Part shown: in pieces, positions 52,956 to 60,221 of the stretch
Numbering within the stretch: position 1 is the stretch's first letter
How the letters are laid out: each line of letters begins with the position of its first letter
Assembly: GCA_963800395.1 (NCBI GenBank)
Contig: CAWDBD010000012.1
Coordinates: 1-64,000, forward strand
Source: DASSBG01 sp963800395
Lineage (GTDB): Bacteria > Pseudomonadota > Gammaproteobacteria > Xanthomonadales > Rhodanobacteraceae
Direction: 5' to 3'
Length of the DNA: 64,000 nt
Program-made: the position numbers and the translations under genes
Notes under the pieces: model-generated
The model's database searches: none
The model's input: only the letters and a program-made list of their open reading frames with translations
What the model was told of the DNA's origin: nothing

Positions 52956-53834
52956 ATGGATATCACCGCACAGATGGTCAAGGAGCTGCGCGAGCGCTCC
53001 GGTGTCGGCATGATGGAATGCAAGAAGGCCCTGGTCGAGAATCAGGGTGACATCGACGTGGCCATGGAATGGCTGCGCAAGCAGGGCCTGGCCAAGGCCG
53101 ACAAGAAGTCCAGCCGCGTGGCTGCCGAAGGCCGCATTGCCGTGGCCCAGGACAAGCACTCGGCGGTACTGGTCGAAGTCAACTGCGAGACCGATTTCGT
53201 GGCCAAGGACGACAACTTCGTCAAGTTCAGCGACAAAGTCGCCGAAGTGGCCCTGGAAAACAAGCTGGATGACATCGAGGCACTGAAGAATGCCGAATAT
53301 GCCGATGGCACCAGCGTTGAAGATACGGCCAAGGGCCTGATCGCCAAGATTGGCGAAAACATCCAGGTCCGTCGCATGACACGGATTGCCAGCGAAGGCA
53401 CGATTGCCAGCTATATCCACGGTGGTCGCATCGGCGTCCTGGTGGCGCTCAAGGGCGGCAATTCCGAGCTCGCCAAGGGCATCGCCATGCATGTGGCGGC
53501 CATGAACCCGGCCTATATCTCCGCTGACGACGTTCCGGCCGAGATCGTGGAAAAGGAAAAGGAGATCGCCAAGGGCCAGATGAGCGAGAAGGACAAGGCC
53601 AAGCCGGCCGATATCCTGGAGAAGATCGTCAGCGGCAAGATCAACAAGGTTGTTTCCGAGATGACCCTGACCGGCCAGGCCTACGTGCTCGACACCAACA
53701 TCAAGGTGGAGCAGGCACTGAAGGAAGCCGGCGCCACGGTCGAAGCCGTGCAGCGTCTGGCCGTCGGCGAAGGCATCGAGAAGAAGGAAGAGGATTTCCA
53801 CGCCGAAGTGATGAAGCAGGCCGGACTCGCCTGA
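52956..53834 (+). CDS. tsf: Translation elongation factor Ts
   Basis: EF-Ts exchanges GDP for GTP on EF-Tu. The 292-residue protein has the N-terminal UBA-like domain (VKELRERSGVGMMECKKAL), the EF-Tu-contacting motif CETDFVAKDDNF (about 79-90) and the core with EGTIASYIHGGRIGVLV. The ATG at 52956 follows GAGGAAA. It is co-oriented with rpsB and followed by an intrinsic terminator, so rpsB-tsf is a self-contained operon here. Confidence 0.97.
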   Translation: MDITAQMVKELRERSGVGMMECKKALVENQGDIDVAMEWLRKQGLAKADKKSSRVAAEGRIAVAQDKHSAVLVEVNCETDFVAKDDNFVKFSDKVAEVALENKLDDIEALKNAEYADGTSVEDTAKGLIAKIGENIQVRRMTRIASEGTIASYIHGGRIGVLVALKGGNSELAKGIAMHVAAMNPAYISADDVPAEIVEKEKEIAKGQMSEKDKAKPADILEKIVSGKINKVVSEMTLTGQAYVLDTNIKVEQALKEAGATVEAVQRLAVGEGIEKKEEDFHAEVMKQAGLA

Positions 53835-53859
53835 GCCTCCAGCACAAGCGTTACCGAAA

Positions 53860-53888
53860 GGGCCGCGCATCGTCGCGGCTCTTTTTTT
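53860..53888 (+). terminator. Intrinsic terminator after tsf
   Basis: GGGCCGCG (53860-53867) pairs with CGCGGCTC (53874-53881) across a CATCGT loop and is followed by seven Ts. It ends the rpsB-tsf transcript, so pyrH needs its own promoter. Confidence 0.88.
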
Positions 53889-53905
53889 GCAGACGCCGCC
53901 CCTTC

Positions 53906-53954
53906 GGGGCTCGGGACTCGGGACTCGGGACTCGGGACTCGGGGCTCGGGACTC
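53906..53954 (-). repeat. Heptamer array, 7 x GGGACTC type
   Basis: Seven consecutive heptamers: GGGGCTC, GGGACTC four times, GGGGCTC, GGGACTC (49 nt). Up to register, this is the reverse complement of the CCCGAGT array at 34848. It begins 17 bases after the T-tract of the tsf terminator. Confidence 0.95.
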
Positions 53955-54222
53955 GCAAAAGAGTAGTCTCCTCTCCCCGGGCTGGTGGTGCAGTTGAGCG
54001 AGCATATGAAGCGGTGGTCGTCGACGTGCACCTTGTGCAGGCCGACGCGCCATTGATGAACAATACGCTGTCGCCCAGGCAGATCGCGAGCTGGGCCGGC
54101 CGGAAAGGTCCGATCCGTGTTGGCAGTCACCGCCGTCACAGCCACCCTGGACGGCAGCGTCCCTGCTCGGCCCGTTTGACGTTACAATGCGGGGGTTTGC
54201 CCAACCAGCCAGGACTCCGATC
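53955..54222. other. Gene-free stretch upstream of pyrH
   Basis: I see no supported gene between the heptamer array and pyrH. A minus-strand frame that spans the array (53681-54145) lacks a ribosome site and mixes repeat with unique sequence. TACAAT at 54183-54188 could be the -10 of the pyrH promoter. Confidence 0.5.
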
Positions 54223-54945
54223 ATGAGTAAAGAACTCAAGTACAAGCGCATCTTGCTCAAATTGTCTGGTGAGGCACTGATGGGCAATGAGGACTACGGC
54301 ATTGATCCGAAGGTGATCCAGCGCCTGGCGCGCGAAATCCTGGAGGCACGCCAGCATGGGGCACAAGTCGGTGTCGTGATCGGTGGCGGCAACATCTTCC
54401 GCGGCGCCGGCCTGGCCGCCAGCGGCATGGACCGCGTGACCGGCGATCACATGGGCATGCTGGCAACGGTCATCAATGCCCTGGCCATGCAGGACGCACT
54501 GGAGAAGCTGGGTGGCTACGCGCGCACCATGAGCGCCATCAAGATCAACGAGGTGTGCGAGGATTTCATCCGCCGCCGCGCCATCCGGCACCTCGAGAAA
54601 GGCCGGATCGTGCTTTTTGCGGCGGGCACCGGCAACCCGTTCTTCACTACCGATTCGGCTGCGGCGCTGCGTGCCATCGAGATCGGTGCCGAATTGCTGC
54701 TCAAGGCGACCAAGGTGGACGGCGTGTATTCGGCTGATCCGGCCAAGGACAGTACGGCCAAGCTGTACAAGCATCTCAGCTACAAGGAGGTGATTCGCAG
54801 CAACCTGCAGGTGATGGACACCAGCGCCATCGCCCTGTGCCGCGACCACCAGATCCCGCTGCGCATTTACAACATCGACCAATCCGGCGCCCTGATGCGC
54901 ATCCTGCGCGGCGAGGATATCGGCACACTGGTGGATTCGGCGTAG
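54223..54945 (+). CDS. pyrH: UMP kinase
   Basis: It phosphorylates UMP to UDP, feeding pyrimidine nucleotides and UDP-sugar precursors. The 240-residue protein has the amino-acid-kinase signatures YKRILLKLSGEALMG, VVIGGGNIFRG, ATVINALAMQDAL, GTGNPFFTTDSAAALRA and KATKVDGVYSADP. ATG at 54223 (MSKELKYKR) is chosen. The upstream in-frame ATG at 54187 overlaps the TACAAT box and lacks a ribosome site. Confidence 0.97.
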   Translation: MSKELKYKRILLKLSGEALMGNEDYGIDPKVIQRLAREILEARQHGAQVGVVIGGGNIFRGAGLAASGMDRVTGDHMGMLATVINALAMQDALEKLGGYARTMSAIKINEVCEDFIRRRAIRHLEKGRIVLFAAGTGNPFFTTDSAAALRAIEIGAELLLKATKVDGVYSADPAKDSTAKLYKHLSYKEVIRSNLQVMDTSAIALCRDHQIPLRIYNIDQSGALMRILRGEDIGTLVDSA

Positions 54946-55007
54946 GGTGCGCCGACGCAGGAAACACACCACGCGATGCAAGGCCTGCATGATGCGCTTC
55001 GCCACAC

Positions 55008-55091
55008 CGTAGGGTGCTGCTGAGCGCAGCGAAGCGCACCATTGCCTACCTCGCGCCACGGTGCGCTTCGTTCCTCGGCAGCACCCTGCGG
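55008..55091. repeat. Imperfect inverted repeat with GTAGGGTGCTGC ends
   Basis: The left arm (55008-55043, CGTAGGGTGCTGCTGAGCG...GAAGCGCACC) and the right arm (55058-55091) match when one is inverted, sharing AGGGTGCTGC and GAAGCGCACC blocks. A partial copy (GTAGGGTGCGCC) lies at the pyrH stop. It would form a strong hairpin between pyrH and frr and looks like a dispersed palindromic repeat. Confidence 0.75.
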
Positions 55092-55148
55092 GGACACCGC
55101 TATCCTTTTCCTCTGGTCCCTGTCGTGCTCCGGCCCGAGTCCCGAAGT

Positions 55149-55157
55149 TGCTATACT
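55149..55157 (+). promoter_or_regulatory. Extended -10 promoter of frr
   Basis: TGCTATACT combines a TG dinucleotide with a near-consensus TATACT box, 29 bases before the frr start. No -35 is evident, as is common with extended -10 promoters. A partial CCCGAGT heptamer copy lies immediately upstream. Confidence 0.5.
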
Positions 55158-55186
55158 CGCCCAGATACCCGCACCCGGAACAATTC

Positions 55187-55744
55187 ATGCTTGACGAAAT
55201 CAACAAGGATGCCAGTACCCGCATGCAGAAGAGCGTGGAATCGCTCAGAAGCGAGTTGCAGCGCCTGCGTACCGGGCGCGCCAGTACGGCACTGGTGGAA
55301 ACAGTGCAGGTACCCTACTACGGCTCCGACGTACCCTTGAGTCAGGTCGCCAACGTGGTGGTCAGCGACTCGCGCACACTGACTATCTCGCCGTGGGAGA
55401 AGCCCATGGTCAAGGAGGTGGAAAAGGCCCTGCTCAGCTCCGATATCGGTATCACGCCGAACGTGGCGGGTACCACTATCCGCCTCATCATGCCCGCACT
55501 GACCGAAGAGCGCCGCCGCGAACTGGCCAAGCATGTCGGCCATGAAGCCGAGAATGCCAAGGTGGCAGTGCGCAACATCCGCCGCGACGCGATCCACCAG
55601 GTCAAGGAGCTGCTCAAGGAAAAGGAAATTTCCGAGGACGACGAGCACCGCGCAGAAGACGATATCCAGAAACTGACCGACCAGTTCACCGCCAAAGTGG
55701 ACGAGGTGGCCAGGATCAAGGAAGACGAACTGATGTCCATGTAG
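55187..55744 (+). CDS. frr: Ribosome recycling factor
   Basis: It splits post-termination ribosomes together with EF-G. The 185-residue length equals E. coli RRF. Hallmarks are MQKSVESLRSELQRLRTGRAS at the N terminus, the hinge and beta domain with LTISPWEKPMVKEVEKAL, PALTEERRRELAKHV, and a coiled-coil end with EDDIQKLTDQF. ATG at 55187 (MLDEINKDA) is chosen. The in-frame upstream reading lies in the palindromic repeat and promoter. Confidence 0.97.
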   Translation: MLDEINKDASTRMQKSVESLRSELQRLRTGRASTALVETVQVPYYGSDVPLSQVANVVVSDSRTLTISPWEKPMVKEVEKALLSSDIGITPNVAGTTIRLIMPALTEERRRELAKHVGHEAENAKVAVRNIRRDAIHQVKELLKEKEISEDDEHRAEDDIQKLTDQFTAKVDEVARIKEDELMSM

Positions 55745-55874
55745 TACATGGGGCCGGAAAACCGAGCAGCAGAAACGCAAGCGACTGCGACTCCGAGATC
55801 CCGGCCCGCCGTGCTGCCAACCAGGCTCCTGCGCGGAGCCAACTGAATCAACAGTCTCCTGATCGCCTGCCATC

Positions 55875-56615
55875 ATGCCACCTGCCAGCTCTGATACAGA
55901 CCGAATGCCGCGGCACGTGGCCATCGTCATGGATGGCAATGGTCGTTGGGCGAAACAGCGCCACCGTCCACGCAGCTTCGGCCACCGGGCCGGTCAGAAA
56001 GCCCTGCGCGCCACGGTTGAATTCTGTCTGCGCCAGGGCATTGCGCACCTGACCCTGTTCGCCTTCTCCAGCGAAAACTGGAAGCGCCCCGACGAAGAAG
56101 TGGGCGCATTGATGGAGTTGTTCCTGACGGCGCTGGACAAGGAAGTCGACGAGTTGCACGGGTACGGCGTACGTATCCGCTTTGTCGGGGATCTGTCGGC
56201 TTTCAGCGAGCCCTTGCGCATGCGCATGGCAGCCGCCAGCAAGAAGACCGAAAGCAACGACAAGCTGATCGCCAACATCTGTGTCAACTATGGTGGCCGC
56301 TGGGATATCGCCCAGGCGGCGCGGCGCGTGGCCATCTCGGCAGCCAATGGCGAGCTGGAAGCGCTCGACATCGACGAGGAGAATCTTGCGCGATTCATGT
56401 GTCTGGGCAGCCAGCCGCCGCCGGACCTCATGATCCGTACCGGTGGCGAACATCGCATCAGCAACTTCCTGTTGTGGCAGATTGCCTATACAGAGTTGTA
56501 CTTCACCGATACCCTGTGGCCTGATTTTGATGCGGCATGCATGCGCGAAGCGCTTGATGATTTTGCCCGTCGCCAACGTCGCTACGGCCAGACACCGGAA
56601 CAGGCAGAACATTGA
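55875..56615 (+). CDS. uppS: Undecaprenyl diphosphate synthase
   Basis: The cis-prenyltransferase that makes the C55 lipid carrier for peptidoglycan and O-antigen. The 246-residue protein has the substrate motif VAIVMDGNGRWAKQR (about residues 15-29), FGHRAG, FAFSSENWKRP and the RTGGEHRISNF signature near the end. The start is uncertain: ATG at 55875 gives a 10-residue leader, and ATG at 55905 starts MPRHVAIVMDGN. Neither has a strong ribosome site. cdsA follows 25 bases later. Confidence 0.96.
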   Translation: MPPASSDTDRMPRHVAIVMDGNGRWAKQRHRPRSFGHRAGQKALRATVEFCLRQGIAHLTLFAFSSENWKRPDEEVGALMELFLTALDKEVDELHGYGVRIRFVGDLSAFSEPLRMRMAAASKKTESNDKLIANICVNYGGRWDIAQAARRVAISAANGELEALDIDEENLARFMCLGSQPPPDLMIRTGGEHRISNFLLWQIAYTELYFTDTLWPDFDAACMREALDDFARRQRRYGQTPEQAEH

Positions 56616-56640
56616 ACAACGAGCCCCACCAGGAAACCGC

Positions 56641-57456
56641 ATGTTGATACAACGGATCTTGACTGCATTGGTGCTGGCGCCCCTGGTGGTGGCAGCCGTG
56701 CTGTGGCTCCCGGCTCCGGCCATGACCATTCTCGCGGCCTTGATCTTCATGCTCGGCTTCGACGAGTGGGTGATGCTTTGCGGTTTTCGGGGCAAGACGA
56801 CGCGCGTAATGATTGCTCTGGCCATGGCGGCAATATTCGCGGCGCTCTACCTGTGGCATCCGCCATGGCTCGACCCCCTTTTGCTGTGCATTGGCACGCT
56901 GTGGTGGCTGCTGGTCCTGCTCTGGCTTCGAAACATGAGCTTTGCAGCCGCTCCCACACGTCAGAACGGCCTGCTCAAGCTGGTGGCCGGTCTGCTCACC
57001 ATCATTCCGGCCTGGGCGGCCTTGCTGTGGCTGCACGCCCATTCGCAATACGGCATCTGGCTGCTGATCGCCCTGTTGATGGTATGGGGCGCTGATATCG
57101 GAGCCTATTTTGCCGGAACCTTGTTCGGTCGCCGCAAGCTGGCTCCTCATATCAGCCCGGGCAAGACCTGGGCCGGGGTCTACGGAGCCCTGTTCGTATC
57201 CTTGCTGGTCGCCCTGGTTGCGGGCTGGCTACTGCACCTGGCCTGGCCCACCCTGATTGGCTTGCTGGTGCTCACGGTCATCGCGGTGGCTGCGTCGATC
57301 ATCGGGGATCTGCTGGAAAGCCTTGCCAAGCGGCATGCCCTGGTCAAGGACTCGGGTGCGCTGTTTCCCGGCCACGGCGGCTTGATGGATCGCATGGACA
57401 GCGTATGCGCGCTGCTGCCTGTTTTTGCCCTGGGTGTGTGGTTGCTGGGCCTGTGA
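56641..57456 (+). CDS. cdsA: Phosphatidate cytidylyltransferase
   Basis: This integral membrane enzyme makes CDP-diacylglycerol, the precursor of all bacterial phospholipids. The 271-residue protein has about eight hydrophobic segments, ADIGAYFAGTLFGRRKLAPHISPGKTWAG and the CdsA signature SLAKRHALVKDSGALFPGHGGLMDRMDS near the C terminus. The ATG at 56641 follows AGGAAA. It sits in the uppS-cdsA-dxr order typical of proteobacteria. Confidence 0.96.
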   Translation: MLIQRILTALVLAPLVVAAVLWLPAPAMTILAALIFMLGFDEWVMLCGFRGKTTRVMIALAMAAIFAALYLWHPPWLDPLLLCIGTLWWLLVLLWLRNMSFAAAPTRQNGLLKLVAGLLTIIPAWAALLWLHAHSQYGIWLLIALLMVWGADIGAYFAGTLFGRRKLAPHISPGKTWAGVYGALFVSLLVALVAGWLLHLAWPTLIGLLVLTVIAVAASIIGDLLESLAKRHALVKDSGALFPGHGGLMDRMDSVCALLPVFALGVWLLGL

Positions 57457-57571
57457 TGCCGGCTGCTGTCTCACATCGAGCACAATGCCATGGGCCGTGG
57501 CTCGGCATGCGCAATGGCCGTGTCACCGGGCAGGCAGCGCTCCGGTCCGGGCATGAACGAGCGCAACCCGC

Positions 57572-58753
57572 ATGAAGCAGGTTGCGATTCTGGGAGCCAC
57601 CGGCTCGATCGGAGCCAGCGCACTGGATGTCATCACGCGGCACCCGGACCGCTTTCGCGCCAGCGTCCTGAGCGCGCACCGAAACGTGACGGCGTTGGCT
57701 GAGCTGTGTGCCCGCCACCAGCCGGACCTGGCCATCATCGCCGACGCCAACTGCAAGGACTCGCTGGCCAGGGCTTTGCATGAGCGCGGCGTGCACTGTG
57801 AGCTTGAAGCCGGCCCCGATGCCCTGAGCGCCGCCGTGTCGGGCGATGCCTGCGACACGGTCATCGCGGCCATTGTTGGCGCGGCCGGACTGGAATCGAC
57901 CCTGGCTGCGGCCGCCAGCGGCAAACGCCTGCTGCTGGCAAACAAGGAAGCCGTGGTCATGGCCGGGCCGCTGCTGCGACGCGCGCTCGACCTGGGTGGT
58001 GGCGTGCTTGTTCCGGTCGACTCCGAACACAATGCGCTGTTCCAGTGCCTGCCCTCACCGCATCACGATCTCGAGGCCGCAGGGGTACGCCGCCTGCTGC
58101 TGACCGCCTCGGGCGGACCGTTTCGAGGGCGCAGCCGGGCGCAGCTGGCCGCAGTCACGCCGGAGCAGGCCTGCGCCCACCCGAATTGGGACATGGGCCG
58201 CAAGATTTCGGTCGACTCGGCCACGCTCATGAACAAGGGCCTGGAAGTCATCGAGGCACGGGTGCTTTTCAATGCACCGATCGACGCCATCGAGGTTGTC
58301 GTGCACCCGCAAAGCATCGTGCATTCGCTGGTCGAATATGCCGACGGTTCGCACCTGGCACAACTCGGCAACCCCGACATGCGTACCGCGCTGGCCCACG
58401 CCCTGGCATGGCCGGAGCGGGTCGAGGCCGGGGTCGGGCCTCTGGACCTGGCTAGCATTGGTCGGCTCGATTTCGAGGCCCCGGACACGGATACCTTCCG
58501 CTGCCTGCCGCTGGCCTGGCAGGCCTTGCGCGACGGCGGCGATGCCGCCACGCTGCTCAACGCGGCCAACGAGGTGGCTGTCCAGGGCTTCCTCGATGGC
58601 CAACTGCCCTTCCTGGCCATCGCCGAGGTGATCGAGGAAACCCTCAATCACCTGCAGGCGCAAGCTGTGACTGATGTCGGTCACCTTGTTCAGCGCGATT
58701 TAACGGCGCGTGAAGCCGCACAAAGTATCATGCAGGATCGTTTTGCCCGATGA
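57572..58753 (+). CDS. dxr: 1-deoxy-D-xylulose 5-phosphate reductoisomerase
   Basis: The second enzyme of the MEP isoprenoid pathway; it supplies the precursor used by UppS. The 393-residue protein has the NADPH-binding start VAILGATGSIGASALDV, LLLANKEAVVMAGP, the metal and substrate region PVDSEHNALFQCL, LTASGGPFRG and HPNWDMGRKISVDSATLMNKGLEVIEA. The start ATG at 57572 begins MKQVAILG. A 115-base gap separates it from cdsA, with no clear promoter. Confidence 0.97.
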   Translation: MKQVAILGATGSIGASALDVITRHPDRFRASVLSAHRNVTALAELCARHQPDLAIIADANCKDSLARALHERGVHCELEAGPDALSAAVSGDACDTVIAAIVGAAGLESTLAAAASGKRLLLANKEAVVMAGPLLRRALDLGGGVLVPVDSEHNALFQCLPSPHHDLEAAGVRRLLLTASGGPFRGRSRAQLAAVTPEQACAHPNWDMGRKISVDSATLMNKGLEVIEARVLFNAPIDAIEVVVHPQSIVHSLVEYADGSHLAQLGNPDMRTALAHALAWPERVEAGVGPLDLASIGRLDFEAPDTDTFRCLPLAWQALRDGGDAATLLNAANEVAVQGFLDGQLPFLAIAEVIEETLNHLQAQAVTDVGHLVQRDLTAREAAQSIMQDRFAR

Positions 58754-58827
58754 CGGCCTGCATGCGCCCCGCATGGCGTCCGGGTCATCGGCGTTGCAAC
58801 TCTTGGAAATGACAGGTAAGCGACTCA

Positions 58828-60168
58828 GTGACTGAAATTCTTGGCTCCATCTGGTGGATGATCGTGACCCTGGGCTTGCTGGTTACGTTCCACGAATTCG
58901 GCCATTTCTGGGTGGCACGTCGCTGTGGTGTTCGCGTACTGCGCTTTTCGGTCGGTTTCGGCAATGCGCTGTGGAAGCACAAGGCCAAAAGCGGCACCGA
59001 GTTCTGGATTGCCACCATCCCGCTGGGCGGCTACGTCAAGATGCTCGACGCGCGCGAGGGCGAGGTGCCGGAGGATCAGAAGTCCCAGGAGTTCAGCAGC
59101 CAGTCGGTGTGGAAGCGCATCGCCATCGTCATCGCCGGCCCGGTCTTCAACCTGATCTTTGCGCTGGCCGCGTTCTGGCTGATGTTCACCATCGGCAAGC
59201 CGGATTTCGCTCCGGTCATCGCCACCCCGCACGGACTGGCCGCGGAAGCCGGATTCCATCATGGCGACCGCATAGTCGGCATCAATGGCAAACCGGTGGC
59301 GACCTGGACCGGAGCACTGGACCAGTTGTCCGGCAGCATCCTGATGCGCCAGCCCGTCGAGGTCACGGTCCGCCAACAGAACAATCAGCAACACAGCCTG
59401 CAGCTGCCATTGAACAAGCTGCCCGAGAATCTGGACATGGGTGACGCACTCGGGCGCATTGGTCTGGCCTTGCAGCCGCCGCCCGCGCGAGCCGGCCAGG
59501 TAATCCCCGATTCGCCCGCGGCCGCCGCCGGAATGCAGGACGGCGACCTGATCCTTGCCATCAATGGTCAGCCCGTGCAGGGCTTTGCGCAACTGGGCAA
59601 GGTGATCGGCGATGAGGCCGCGCAGGACCCGCACCTCAAGCTGCGCATTCAGCGGCAGGACAACACACTGACCCTGCCCGTGCTGGCGCACCAGAGCCGC
59701 CCCGATGACGGACCGCAACGCTGGACCATCGGGATCGCCGCACCGCCAGCCGAGCGCGCCACGCTGCGCTATGGCCCCTTGCGCTCCATCAGCGCGGCGC
59801 TGGATACCACCTGGGACAAGACCGCCATGACCTTCCGCATGATCGGCGGAATGCTCAGTGGCGAGACGTCCGCGCGCAACCTGTCGGGCGTCATCACCAT
59901 CGCCCAGGTGGCCAACACATCGGCACAGATGGGCCTTGCCTGGTTCCTGGATTTTCTGGGTCTGATCTCGCTCAGCCTGGCGATTCTCAACATTCTGCCG
60001 ATTCCGCTGCTGGACGGCGGCCACCTGCTCTATTACCTTGTGGAGCTGGTCAAAGGCAGCCCGGTCAGCGAAAGCACCATGATTGCCGGTCAATACGTCG
60101 GCATGGCATTGCTGGCTGCATTGATGGGCCTGGCGTTTTACAATGACATACTTCGTCTGGTGACCTGA
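58828..60168 (+). CDS. rseP: Site-2 protease RseP
   Basis: The inner-membrane zinc protease that completes cleavage of the anti-sigma-E factor RseA in the envelope stress response. The 446-residue protein has HEFGH (about residues 22-26) in the first helix, two tandem PDZ domains with AEAGFHHGDRIVGINGKPV and AAAGMQDGDLILAINGQPV, and NILPIPLLDGGH in the C-terminal membrane part. The start is GTG at 58828 with a weak AGG upstream. bamA follows 53 bases later, matching the usual rseP-bamA order. Confidence 0.96.
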   Translation: MTEILGSIWWMIVTLGLLVTFHEFGHFWVARRCGVRVLRFSVGFGNALWKHKAKSGTEFWIATIPLGGYVKMLDAREGEVPEDQKSQEFSSQSVWKRIAIVIAGPVFNLIFALAAFWLMFTIGKPDFAPVIATPHGLAAEAGFHHGDRIVGINGKPVATWTGALDQLSGSILMRQPVEVTVRQQNNQQHSLQLPLNKLPENLDMGDALGRIGLALQPPPARAGQVIPDSPAAAAGMQDGDLILAINGQPVQGFAQLGKVIGDEAAQDPHLKLRIQRQDNTLTLPVLAHQSRPDDGPQRWTIGIAAPPAERATLRYGPLRSISAALDTTWDKTAMTFRMIGGMLSGETSARNLSGVITIAQVANTSAQMGLAWFLDFLGLISLSLAILNILPIPLLDGGHLLYYLVELVKGSPVSESTMIAGQYVGMALLAALMGLAFYNDILRLVT

Positions 60169-60221
60169 ACGTCCATGGCACACCGGCTGTCTTCTTTTTT
60201 ACCCACTTTTCGGAATCGACG

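Noticed and set aside
53681..54145. Minus-strand frame across the heptamer array upstream of pyrH
   Set aside because: Half of it is repeat sequence and the terminator of tsf. No conserved motif or start signal.
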